DNA of 64,000 nucleotides from Muscardinus avellanarius (lineage: Eukaryota > Chordata > Mammalia > Rodentia > Gliridae): assembly GCA_963383645.1 (NCBI GenBank), contig OY726557.1:124981395-125045394 (forward strand), read 5' to 3'. Of this stretch, positions 20,151-33,554 are shown piece by piece; the stretch's first letter is position 1, and each line of letters starts with the position of its first letter. Below the pieces are notes generated by a model, which ran no database searches, was not told the origin of the DNA, and saw nothing but the letters and a program-made list of their open reading frames with translations. Made by a program: the position numbers and the translations under genes.

Positions 20151-22779
20151 TAGTAATTCAGACCTCCAAAGACTAACCACATGGGAAATAAAGCCATAAC
20201 CAAGGATATGCGAGCAGTGACTGTCTCCATGTCACACAGAAGCAGTCTCTTCAGGACTTCACCCCAGCCAAATAGTAATTTTCCTGTTTCCCACTCCAAC
20301 CACTTCTTCCTTTTGACCCCGAGGGAGTTAAGTAGTATAAGTCAACAGAGCAGCTCCATTGCTAGCTGCAAGTTCTTGCTAAGATGCACTTTAGGATGGG
20401 CACCGCTTTCTGCCCTGGTGTAAAATGAGGTGTAACCTGTGTATTCCCTGGGTACTATTTACATAAAAAGGTGTGCAAGAGCTAAGCTCGCAGTTTATAT
20501 TTCGTCCAATCATACTTCACCTCAGATCTCCAAGAATTTCCTTGCACTGACGTTTACATTTGTATACAGTATCTCCACCCTCCTTGAATCAGTTGTAAGG
20601 CTTAGTCAAGGCCTTCAGGGGCCACCTTTTTTGGTTGTTGGCATTAGCAATGCCTGTCGTTAGCAATGTCAGGTTGCCTGACAACCTGCTGTCTTCTTGC
20701 AAAAGAAACTGGATAATCATATTAGCAAGTCGCCATTTCCCAATACTCATCTTCCTCCTCTACCCACTCTCACCCATCTCAAGCCAAGTGGTGAAAACTC
20801 ATACTGGAGCTGGTCTTTGCCATCTTCTCCACACTGCTCACAATGCCCCGGCAAGGCTCCATTCCCAAGAGTGTTAAGTAGGTATAAAACATTCTCACTA
20901 AATGTTCCCAAAATGTTCTGCCTGGGCTAAGTAACAACAATGAGAAGTAGGATGGCAACATTTAATGCACAAAGTGTTTAATGCACAGTTAGTGTTGGCA
21001 TTGGTCAGTGGACAAGTTCTGGGGAGACTAACATGACTACTTATGGTTTCCCTGCAGAACTTGGCACTCAATACTGAGACTGCTGCAGGATGGCTAATGC
21101 GCCTCAGCTGCTGGGACAAGTCCCAGTGAAGAGCAAAAGTGTGAGGATTTCCCGAGGCCCCTGCCTATAGCCTGTGCCCAGGGGGAGCAGGTGCTACACT
21201 CATCTCTCGGGATATTTACATTCTCCCTGAATTAGCACCTATTTTTAGCAGCTAACATCGGAAGACAGCCAGTTCTATAAGCCCGGACTCAAATAACATA
21301 ACTCAATGCCATGCCACTGATTATGAGCTCTCTAGTCATTAGAAAAATAAGTAAGCACCAAAAGGCACCAGAAAGAAAAAGTTTTGAGACCATACAAGTT
21401 ATGAGAAAAGAACATTTTAAACAACATGCAACATTAGCTTCACTAGTATAGAGAAACAGGAAGAATGACAGCTCTTACCTGGATTTGCAGCCCATTTTAA
21501 GTAGATGTTGGAGAATCATTAAAGAGAAATAACCAGTCTAATACATTCCTGCCATGAGATCAAAGTGATCCTTGACTACTCTGCTAGAAAGCTATTCTCA
21601 GCCAAGAGTACTAATCTCTAAGTGGAGTGGTGGCTGACCCATTTGAAATCTCTGAAAGAGCTAAACATGAGTTACCTTTCTAACAGATAGCTTCCAATTT
21701 ATTCTCCTACGGATCACTTTTTTAAAGTTTGTTTTTTTAAGCTGTTTCCATTGAATCTTCACTTTTTTTTTTTTTTACACACAGCAAGAAGACATCAATT
21801 TTTCACTTGTACTCCTTGGGAGACTTACAATTGCTTACTAAGTGTAAAAGAGGAGGAATGAAAGTCTCTTACAAATTTAAGTCCTTAGAGTCAGAAGGAA
21901 TATTCTAGTCATTTAAAAATAGCAACACAAAAGGAGATATCCAATGACGTTTGGTACTCTGACAAGAAATGATGGCACTGGTTGATGGGATAGTGAGAAA
22001 ATGGACAGTGCTAGTGGACCCTGCTGTGTGTTCAGTTCATTCTTAGCAGTAGCCAGAGCACAGTCCCCTGCCAGTGTTACCACACTGCTACAAAAAGTTC
22101 AACTAGCACGCCAAGAGGCCAGGAATTCCTTTAATATTTTTTTTTAAAAAAAAGTTTAAATGGCAACACAACCATAAAGTTGGTACATCACAGAAACAAA
22201 GGTCTTTGCAGGCAACACTGATTGGAAATAGCAAAACACCTGGCTGGTGAAAAAATGAAACTCTATGTACAATAATAGCTAAAGGTGACATTGAAAGACA
22301 GTCTCATTTACTACGACTCAAGATTTAACTTGCCATTATCTATTGCTTATTTATTCAGAGTTGTAAATAATACTTATATAGAGACAGATGTGTAAAAATG
22401 AAAACATCGTGAAAAAAATACAATTTTTCAATTTCATATGAAACTCAAAGTATAAGTTTTGTCCAATATGGAATGTACCTACATTTGTTTACATTAGGGC
22501 TCTAAAATCCATTTAAAAATTGTCTTGTTTTTAAAAAAGAAACAGCTGACCCACCATGCAAGTTCATTATTTATCTTGCTTGCTCAAAATGAGCCTTTCC
22601 AGGTGGGATCTATTTGACTGCCCAAAGTCTACAATGATTCCTCAGGAGTTGTACTGGCCCGACTGTGGGAAGTTCCCATGGAGAGTCCGATGGCAGCATC
22701 TGGATGAGGAGCAGTCTGGGTAACAGGAATGGGTAGAGAAGAGGGAGGTAAGAGCCCGGATCCTTATGAAGGATGACAT
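20151..22779 (-). other. MSANTD2: Presumed MSANTD2 3' UTR and downstream DNA
   Basis: 2.6 kb of AT-rich sequence with no young SINE follows the MSANTD2 stop. Minus-strand poly(A) hexamers occur at 22350-22355 (AATAAA), 21698-21703 (AATAAA) and near 20963-20985 (ATTAAA twice). The absence of insertions across the block fits a long 3' UTR. How far it extends is unknown without transcript data. Confidence 0.5.
22350..22355 (-). terminator. MSANTD2: Candidate proximal MSANTD2 poly(A) signal AATAAA
   Basis: First AATAAA after the stop codon, 425 nt downstream, within AATAAATAAG. It is one of several candidates, and later sites could give longer transcripts. Confidence 0.4.
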
Positions 22780-23632
22780 TCAGTTGTTAAATTTTAAGGG
22801 ATAGCCAATGGCTTTTTCCAGGCACTCAACTAAAGAGCCAGCGGAAAGAAAATCCCTCTCTACTTCTACAAATTTGATATAGATAGATTTGGGGGAAACC
22901 CCAGGATCCACAATACAGTTCTGAGATAAAAACCCATTAATACCAACCCAATCTTTGCTGAAGGTTTTGGTATTTGCTTGGAAATGTAAAAATAAGCATT
23001 GCTGCAGAGTCCTGACCTCAGCAATCCCGAGGTAGCAATAGGTAATTCGGGTGGGTTCTATTTCCACCTGTAATGAGGCTTGCGCTGAAAGGGTTTCCAG
23101 GTCAACCCGGCCCTCTTTCCCTGGTTCCAGGGAGCGTCGATCCATGTGGGGTGAGAGAGGCCTCTCAATACATTCTTCATAGCCAATGGCATAAAGGCCT
23201 GGGCTTTTAGGAATGCCTCCTGGCAGTAAATACTGAACCACATTCCCACCAGTTGGCTTCGAGTGGGCGATGGGTATCCAGTCAATTTCCATGTGCAGCT
23301 CCAAGCACCTCGCTTCACTAATAGTGATCTCTAAAAACTTGTAGTAAACGTTTTTCCAATTCATTTTTTGCACTCGAGTCATGATGATCCGTCCCTCGGG
23401 CTTCTCAGAGTTGAAGTACTCCCGAAGACGCTTGCCAAGGGGCACCTGCGAGCTGATCTCAGCATAATGGTAACGGATATCCTCTTTCCAACGCGTGTTA
23501 TAGCCAATTCCAAAAATGGCCAGTTTATTAGAAAGATGGAGCCTTGAAAAGTCTGTCCAGCTTTGAAACAGTTCCCATTTCAACTGTACTGATTCCAAAA
23601 TTTGTACGATATTCTGCATGATGTCTCGCTTC
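22780..23632 (-). CDS. MSANTD2: MSANTD2 coding exon 4 (C-terminal half, stop)
   Basis: Acceptor TTTCTAG. It encodes [20 protein letters not shown] to [10 protein letters not shown], with the stop TGA at 22782-22780. It is 284 codons in one exon, strongly conserved, with no named domain that I recognise. Confidence 0.97.
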
Positions 23633-25095
23633 CTAGAAAGAAATAAAAATCACATTCTTCAGGTGTCTACACCAGCATTGCTCAACACAACTTTCTGTGA
23701 TGATAGAAACATTCTGTATCTCTGCTGTTTTGGCAACCACTAGAACTTAAAATGTGGCTTATGTGAGATATTACATTTTTAATTATATTTAATTTAAAAC
23801 TATATTTAAAAGCCAGGCTTGGTGGCATATGCCTATAATCCTACTACTTGGGAGGCTGAAAGAGCAGGATCACAGGTTCACAGCCAGCTTCAATAACTTA
23901 ACAAGGTCCTCTACAACTTAGTGAGACCCTGTTTCAAAAATAAATAGAGAGAGAGAGAGAGAAAGAGAGAGAGAGGGGGGGGGGGAGCGAGCGAGCTTGG
24001 GGTGTAGCTCAAGAAGCAGAATGCCCCTGGTTCAATCTCTAGTACTCTTCCTCCCCCCAAAAGTTACATTTAAAGAACCACATCTGACTAATGACTACTA
24101 CATTATGTAACTACAGCATCAAAATGTAAGAAAGACTTAAAGATAAATTGTTTTTTACTATCTTCTATAAGCTGGCTATAACAAGATTAAAAGATATTAG
24201 TATACAGGACCCTGGGATCTCAGAAATCTAAGGATCATATTCCCCTTTTTTGGTTCTGGGGATTGAAATGGAACAATCTACTTCTCAACACCCCCAACCT
24301 TTTTATTTTGAAATAGGGTCTCAATTGTAGAAGCTAGGCTCAAATCTATGATCCTCCTGTGTCCGCCGCCAAAATGAGATTACAGGCATGAGCTACATGA
24401 ATGAAGACCATAAATTTCTATATGTACTGGGAATGGAACCCAGGGGCATTCTATCTTTAAATGACGCCACCAGCCCTCTTGTTTATTCTTTATTTTGAAA
24501 CAGGGTCTCACTGAGTTGCAAAAGGCCTCACTAAGTAGCTGAGGCTGTCCTCAAACCACAATCCTCCTGTCTGAGCCTCCCAAATGCTGGGATTACAAGC
24601 ATGTGCCACCACGCCCGGGTCACGAATTTCTTAAGTGGCTATTGCAATGCCTACGACAGCCTTCAGACGTAAGTGCTAAAAGGAGGTGAAAGGTGCTTTC
24701 CTCAGAAAAGTATCCAATGACACCTGAAGAACAGCTTAATTTCTAACTTGGAAAGTCTTAAAGTTCATTAACTTTGGCCCATAAATGTGAGATGTAGGAA
24801 AACTTACAATTGATTATGACTAACCTAGTATGAAACTTTTTTTTTTTTCCTGGTACTGGTGATTGAACCCAGGGGGCATTCTACCTCCAAGCTACACTCC
24901 AGGGGGCATTCTACCTCCAAGCTACACTCCCAGATATATTTTATTTTTACTTATTTTTTGTGGTGTGAGGCATTGAACCCAGGACATTCTATCTCCAAGC
25001 TATACCCCAGCCCTATTTTATTCTTTGTGTGTGTGTGTGTATGGTACTGGGAATGGCACCCAGGGGCATTCTACTTCCAAGCTATACCCAAGCCC

Positions 25096-25126
<31 letters not shown>

Positions 25127-26193
25127 GTGGTACTGAGGTTCCTGGAAGCCCTTCTACCTCTGGGCTACACTCCCAGGCCTATTTTTACATTTTTATTTGG
25201 AAACAGGGTCTCCTAAGCCAGCGCGCGGCTGGCTTCGAACCTGCGCGATCCTCCTGTCTCTGCCTCCCAAGTGCGGGGATTACAAGCGTGCGCCACCACG
25301 CCCGGCCCAAGCCCTATTTTTTTATTCTTTATTTTGAAACAGGGTCTAAGTTGCAGAGGGCCTCATACCTCATAAATAGCTGAGGCTGGCTATGAACCTG
25401 TGACCCTCCAGTCTCAGCCTCCCCAGTACTGGATTACAAGTGTGGGCCACCATGCCTGGCTCAATAGTTTTTGTTTGTTTGTTTTTGTGGTGCTGAGGAT
25501 TGAACCCAGGGGCATTCTACCTCTGAGCTAGCTACACCTCCAACCCTATTTTATTTTTTATTTGGAAACAGGGTCTTGCTAAGTTGGTACATGCCTCACT
25601 AAGTTGCTGAAGCTAGCTTTGAACCTGTGATATTCCTGTCTCAGCTTCCCAAATACTGAGATTATAGGTGTGTACCACCATACCTAGTGAAAACAAAGTA
25701 TTTTCTGTTTGTCTAGAATTCATTACTATTCCTAATTTAAAAGAACTATCAAGTTAGCACACTAAAATCTGAGAATTCAGATTAGACTTAGGTTTTAAGA
25801 AAGATTTAAGATAATGAATTGATATTGTCCTAGGAAACCCTTTATAAAGGGAGATAAAAGTACAAAGTATTTGACACGTACAGTTAACAGAATAAGACAG
25901 AAAATGCTAGGAAATTACCATTTAACAAGCTGCTTATCATTTTTAACTGATATTTCTTATAATAAACACATAACACACACACATAAACACACACAAAAGT
26001 TACAAATTTGTTTCTCAAGACAGGTGTGGTGATGTACACCTGTAATCCCAGTACTTGGGAGGCTGAGACAAGAGGATCACAGCCTCAGCGAGTTATGAGA
26101 CTTTCATCAACCTAGCAAAACCTTGTTTCAAAATAAAAATAAATATGGCTGGGGATACAGCTCAGAAGTAGGATGCCTCTGGGTTCAGTCCCC

Positions 26194-26249
<56 letters not shown>

Positions 26250-29200
26250 TTCTCAACACATCAATATGGGAAGACTAGTTAGTAAAATATTAACTCAGCA
26301 ACAATGTATTACACTCTACATCAATTGCAGGTTTAACCTACAAACACTCCCTTGCTAGACTTACAAAGAGAGGCATGAAAAGTGGATTACTATCAGCTTC
26401 TTGAAAGGAGGCCATGGAAGACAGATCCTTGAGACTTTTCTATCAAGATTTTCACTCCTGGTGGAAGAGCTTTTAGGACATTCTTGGGAAACTTCATATA
26501 GCCATTGTCTTTCTTTCTTTTATTTTTTGGTACTCAGATTGAACTCAGGAGCATTCTACCTCTAAACTACACTTTCAGCCCTTTTTATTATTTATTTACT
26601 TATTTATTCATTTATTTATTTATTTAGGTGCTGGGATTGAACCCAGGGGCATTCTACCCTGAGCTACAGCCCCAGCCCGATTTTTCTTTTGGGGGCGGGG
26701 GGTGGTACTGGGGTTCCTGGAAGCCCTTCTACCTCCAGGCTACACTCCCAGACCTATTTTATACTTTTTTTTTTTTTTAATTTGGAAACAGGGTCTCTTA
26801 AACCTGCGCGATCCTCCTGTCTCCACCTCCCAAGCACGGGGATTACAAGAGTGCGCCACCATGCCCGACCCCCAGCCTGAATTTTTATTCTTTATTTTGA
26901 AACAGGGTCTCACTAAGTTGCAGAGGGCTTCACTAAGTACCTGAGGCTGGCCAGGAACTTGTGATCCTCCTTTCTCAGCCTCCCAAGTATTGGGATTACA
27001 AGTTTACGCCACCATGCCCGGCTTGAAAGTACTACACCCAGCTCTCACTTGGACTTTCTTTGCAAAATGATGGAGGGCTAATATTTTGCTATCATCTGCT
27101 TCCTGGGGCCTAAGACTGCTCTGGATTTACCCATTACCTTTCAGTTTGTCTTGAATGCTTCCCAGGCAACAGATTCCATCTAGATACAATCACTGTATTT
27201 GAAGAACTGTACCTCTTCTCAGAGAACACAAAGGCAATCGATTTTATAATGCCTGATTATGGTGCTTGTGAGACTAAAATATAGGACTATGTTTCTGCAT
27301 GGGTCAAGGCTTTAAAGGAAAATTATCTTTCATAGCCACCACCTTTCTGTGTCCTCTTCAAAAATGGTTATTGATCTCAAAGCTGACTCTATTAAGGCGT
27401 TGGGACCAAGGCAAAGACTTCTGTCCATTTTGCTCTCTGATGTACCTCAATGCCTGATTTACAGTAGGCAACTGATAAATGTGTTGAATAAGTGAACATA
27501 TCAGGAGGTGGTTATTAGTGAATGAAGGCAGGTGTACTTTACTACAGGTAGTGTGAGCTAGCTCAGCTAATCCCAGATATGCCTACAGAGAAAACCAGAC
27601 CCACTGCCCAAATGAAGCTATTCAGCACTGTCATAGCTCCATGTCATTAGTGCTACAGCCAGATACCACACAGAACAGTTCTGAAGAAATTGCTGCACTG
27701 ACTGGGAGATAAATGGCCTACCAGGAAGCTCTTCAGAACGTCCTGTCCCTGAGCTGAAGCTGGACGAGGGGCAGCACAGGCCAGAGACTCTCCCAGAGCC
27801 TGTCAGCTTCCTGTCCTGCTGACCAGAGCCCACAGCACATCTGAGCCTGGGGCTCCTCTCCGTCACTAAGCCAGGGAGCACAGTGAGAACTAGACCTCGT
27901 TATTATACAACTCCTGAAAACTGTGTAATAGTCCCTGGTTTCTAAAGTTCCAACCACCAGAAAAGTTCAGGTGACTTGAGGCTGATGACACCAATTCTGT
28001 GAAGTGTGAATATATACCCAGTTATATTGATTAGGCCTCTCTTACAGGTCCCAAGTGGCTATAAGGGAGAGGAATTTTTGTGACAGAGCTAGAAGCTCTT
28101 TGGAAAAATAGGGTTTGAAGATATGGATTTGTAGTAACTCATTCTTTTGTGTGGTACTGGGGATTTAACCCAGGGGCATTCTACCTCCAAACTATACCCC
28201 AGCACTATATAATATATGTATTTTTTGACTATTTTTATTTTTGCTTACTGGGGATGGAACCAGGGGCATTCTACCTTTGAGTGACACCCCCCCCTTATAT
28301 TTTTATTCTCTATTTTGAAACATGGTCTCACTGAGTTGCAACTAAGTAGCTGATGTTGCCCTCAAACTGTGATCCTCCTGTTTCAGCCACCCAAATGCTG
28401 GGATTACAAGCGTACACCACCACACCCGGCTTATTTTTATTTTGAAACAGGGTATTGCTTGATTGATGAATCTCACTACTTGCTGAGGCTTTCAAACACG
28501 GCTTGAAACTGTGATCCTCCTGTCTCAGTCTCCCAAGTGCTGATATTACAACAGTGCACCACCATGCCCGACTTGTAGTAACTTTTTTTTTTTTTTTGGC
28601 AGTACCAAGGGGCATTGTACCTCCAAGCTACACCCTCAACCCTAGTTTTTATTCTTTATTTTGAAACAGGGTCTCACTGAGTTGCAAAGGGCCTTGCTAA
28701 GTAGCTGAGGCTGGCTGTGAACCGAGATCCTCTAGTCTCCACCTCCCAAATGCTGGGATTACAAGCGTGTGCCACCACGCCCGGCTGTAATAACTCTTTT
28801 TTTAAAAACAGTAATTACAGCCATAGAGCTGTACCCAAAACAAACAAACATAACAACACACAGAAATCAGTTTTTCTTTTGGTACACCAGGGAATAAATT
28901 CAGGGCATTCTACCTCTGAACTATAAGGGGTGAAGTGAGTGAGTGTGTGTGGGAGTGGGGGTGGGGTGGGTTGTGTGTGTTAATTACCAGGGATTAAATT
29001 CAGGGCATTTTTTACCTTTGAGCTACATCTCCAGCCCCAGGCTTTGAAACAGGCTCATTAGGTTACTACACACTGGCAGTGACCTTGGACCTGTGATCCT
29101 TCTATCCCAGCCTCAACACTGGGGTGGCAGGTGTGCCACCAAACCCAGCTGTGAATTCCCAAACTAAAAGGTAATCACCTCCCACCAAGAGATGGCCTTA

Positions 29201-32200
29201 AACTTACTGATTTGGGTAATATACGTCTTTGTTTAGGCATGGGTTAATAGCTACAATTTGGGAAAACTGATCCCTGAATGCTCACCCTCTCCCTAGACTT
29301 TGGGAATTCTCTGATTCTAAGAAGATATTCTGGAAAAGAAACGAGCATCTGCAAAAGGGTACTGGTGGTCTGCTGAATGAAAATGAATAGCTGGGTGTGG
29401 TGGCTTGTAATACCAGTTCTTGGGAAGCTAAGATAGGAGGATCTGAGGTTTGCAGTCAGCCTCAGCAACTTTGTGAGCTCCTTTCCAACTTAGTGAGACC
29501 TTGTTTCAAAATAAAAAAATTAAATTGGACTGGGATTATAGCTCAGATGTAGAACTCTCTTGGGTTCAATCCCCAGTATCACACACAAAAAAGGGAGAAA
29601 AAGACGAATATAAATATACTGTATTGCTTTCTATTAGTGTTCTTTTTATTTCACCCATTTGTGTTTTCCTCTATTCTCTCAAACATCAAGATCACATGTG
29701 TGGGATGAAATACACAAGAACAAGTAGATGATCTAAATGCTTTGAGATTACCAGGTAGAAACGAATGGCGCCCCTCACCTGTCCCATAAATAATAGATTT
29801 AATCAAGCATTTACTTAAAGCTATTAAGAAAGAACTATAGCCGGGCATGGTGGCGCACGCTTGTAATCCCCGCACTTGGGAGGCGGAGACAGGAGGATCG
29901 CACAGGTTCGAAGCCAGCCTTGCTGGCTTAAGAGACCCTGTTTCCAAATAAAAATATAAAAAATAGGTCTGGGAGTGTAACCCGGAGGTAGAAGGGTTTC
30001 TAGAAACCCCAGTATCCCCCACACACACACAAAAAAAAAAAGAACTGTAAATATAATGAATGATGCTAAACTCTTAGGGGGGTAAAAATAATTAAGACCA
30101 GTGGGGGAATGCTGTCCCAGGACTTTGTTGTTGTTGCAGTGTAATTTTTTATTGGTGCATAGTATATTCATATTTGTACATGTACATGACATAATTTGAT
30201 TAGTATGATTTTAGAACACCAGAGATACAAGGAAAAATCCTAGAAAAAAATTTTTTTTTTTCCCCGTGATGCTAAGAATTGAACTCAGGAGGGTTCTGCC
30301 TCTGAGCTATACCCCTAGCCCTTTACATTTTAAATTCTGAAACAGGGTTTTGCTAAATTGCTGAGGCTGGTCTTGAACCTGTGATCCTCCTGTTTCAGCT
30401 TCCCAAGTACTGGGAATACAGGGATGCACCACCACAATGGTTTGTTTATTTCCTAGGGCTGCTTAACAAAGTACTGCAAACTAGGTGGCTTCAAACAAGA
30501 GAACTGTAGTTTTGCCATTTGTGGAGGATGGAGTGAATAGAGTGTGGGGCAGGGCTGAGTGTCCCTGGACTTTCTCATTTCTAAGTCCTTCCTCCTATAG
30601 CTACTTTCTTTTCCAAATGAATAAACAGGTTACCTAAGAGCTTGCTTTTTGGGATGATCCCCAAATTGTAATACTATAAAGAATTTAGGTATCCCTTTGG
30701 CCCTCCTATCATTTTACCTAACCCCCAATAAACACAAGTCCTTGTGACTCAATCTTTGTACCTTAAACATTTAGATGCCACATCTACACAAAGGCAAACA
30801 CTACTGACCTGCCTATTTTCATGTAGCACATTTATTTCTTCTCAGTCAATATTATATTTATTAATACTTCAGGTCACCACTGGAAAACGTAAGCTAAGAA
30901 TGAACAGACAAGCTCCCTTAGTGGCAGAGCTATAACTTCTATAGGATGTCTAGGTACTTTAGGTCCCTCGTCTAGGTACTTTAGGTCCCTCCCCAGGGTC
31001 ATTAAACTTGGGCAGACATTCTGTGGAAAGATGAAGCCACTACTTACTGTGCTTCTTCAGAAGACTCTTGTTTTATTTTTAATGTTCTCTTTGTGACAGG
31101 TATTTCATCTGTAAAGCAAAGATTTAAAACAAATTATGTTTTCCTGAGTGGTGGAATACATTTATGTAGATAAGTAGCTATATTTATTGCTCATTCTAGA
31201 CTTTTCAATACCAGGCCTTAATTCTGGTGTCCAACACTGTCCAATGCCAGATTTAAAAATATAACTCTTATATAATGATATGCATGCATTTATATGCAAG
31301 ATCAGAAACCAGCTCTACAAGTATAAAATTCTTCAAGGTCACCAGTGGATTTCTGGCTAGGAGCTTAAAGCTTAATTTCACTGCAAACATGATTTTAAAA
31401 GAACAAGAATGAAAATAATTCTGTTCTATTTAGATTTTCTATGTAGGTTTTACAGAGCAATTATTTTCCCAAAATCAGGATCAGCATATTCTGTATGTTA
31501 CTGTTTTCCCCTGAAGGTTTGGGAAATTTAACTCTTCATGGCAAAACTAGTATTATAGAATGCCAAAGTAATTCATATCCTATTACATCGTGAAATTAAG
31601 AGACAGGGTTCATTTAGCATTTGCCCTTCTTTTTCTTTTAGTCTTTTGTGTGTGGGGTGGGGAGAATTCTACTCGGCATTTGATCCAGTGAGCTTTCTAC
31701 CTCTGAGCTATACCCCCTGCCCTTTTTATTTTTTAGTTTGAAACAGGGGCTTGCTAATTTACTACACTGGCCTCAGACCTAGGATCCCTGTCTTAGCCTC
31801 CCAAGTACTGGGATTACAGGTCTGTGCCACCATACATAGCTTATTTTTCTAATCTGTAAGTCCCTTTCTTACATATTGCTAGTCTTATAGTTTTATAGCC
31901 TCTTTCTTCTCTTTCTTCCAGTATTTGAAAGACCATTTGAAAGCAGCATTTCTAAGCAATATATTAGCATTTAATCTTTTTTATTTTGCATTAACATTTC
32001 TATATTATCAGGAAAGATGCAAACAAATTGTGCCTGTGTGTGGACTCTTACTTTAAGCTAAGGAAAGACATTTATACTACCAATCCTTTGTACACCTCAC
32101 TGGGGAGGAAGAACATTTACTTCAAAGTGAGTGCTGATTGTGCAACATGCTGTTAAGAGTACAATGGCAGACACCTGATCAGAAATCTAATCAGACACCT

Positions 32201-33492
32201 GATTTGTACTTTCAAATTATGAAAATCAATATTGGATTACATAATTCAAAAAGAAACAAACAAAAATGACACACACTCCAAATAAGGTCAAACAAATTTT
32301 AATTTGATGGTCAGGAGTTTCATCCTCCACTCTGAATGCCTTTACTGTGTAAAAACATCCCAGCTACTGTTGGGATAGGATTCCTCAGGAACTTTGAAGG
32401 AAACTGATCACTGACATAGTCAGGTATCAGCTCTTTTTAGTATAAGCAAGCCTCTCCTTATTTTTTGTTCAGACTAAAGTCTGGGGGAAGGCTTTTCTCA
32501 AATCACAGACAGAAAAGCATTTGGAATAAAGGGAGGAAAAGATAAGATTCATTCATAGCATTTGGGACAAGAGTCAACTCTCTTGGCAGGAATCTTAGAA
32601 CTAGAAGATTTAGAGTATTTAGAATGGCACAGAATTCTACCTGCCACTGAGCCTCCTGTGTGGGTCAGAATTAGGAATTCTTCTATCTTTAGGAATCTTG
32701 TTGGAATCCAAATCACCAAATGAATGTCACCTTAAACTAGGCTAGACTAATGATGTGCCTTGTGCTGACGTTGCAGTGGGTAGAGATTGTACCAGAATAC
32801 ATCACAGGTGATAAGTAACAGCGCACATGCCAGGTAGATAAATACACACAAGTATCATATATATCAGCTTTCTTACCCAATTCCTGATCTGTGGGGTAGC
32901 CATGGAGATCCTGACTGTGGCTGCCCCAGTCCTCCTGTGAATACTCCTCCATAGTGCTGCCGTCTGACTCCAGCTCCTGGTACAAGCCACTACTGTTAAT
33001 AAGTACAGGCTGGCAGGGCTGAGCATCCCATCCTCCCTGACCAAACACCTGTTCCAACTGTTCAAATGTGTAACTGCTCTTTCTTTTCCCAACACCATGT
33101 TCTTTCACCCGACTGTAACACCTGCGAAGGGTCTAAGACACAAAGTCTTTTGTTATTCCTTTAAAGCTGTACTTCCTCTTCCAGGTACGGACCACAGATA
33201 TTAATTACTATTAGACAGACACAGACAGACAAACAGAGACACATTGTTACAGGAATGCTAGATTTCAAATTCATTATTATATTAGAAAAAAACTAATTTA
33301 GCATTTACTCAAACATGTTATAATTTAAACAAATATTTTGCAATTAATTATCTATTAAACAACAAGAAACATTACAACATTATTGTGTATAAACCATAAA
33401 CATATTTTATACCCCCTCCCCCATTTAAGAAGAATAAGGGGGAAAAAAACAACAAGAAATACCAGCCAGCCAATAGGATGCACACCTGCCAC

Positions 33493-33554
<62 letters not shown>

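Noticed and set aside
24859..25383. 174-codon open frame
   Set aside because: It is built wholly from reverse SINE copies; the same peptide phrases ([13 protein letters not shown] type) recur wherever SINEs occur.
30445..30620. Endogenous retrovirus with coding capacity
   Set aside because: Only a short LTR-like piece is seen, with no gag, pol or env open frame nearby.
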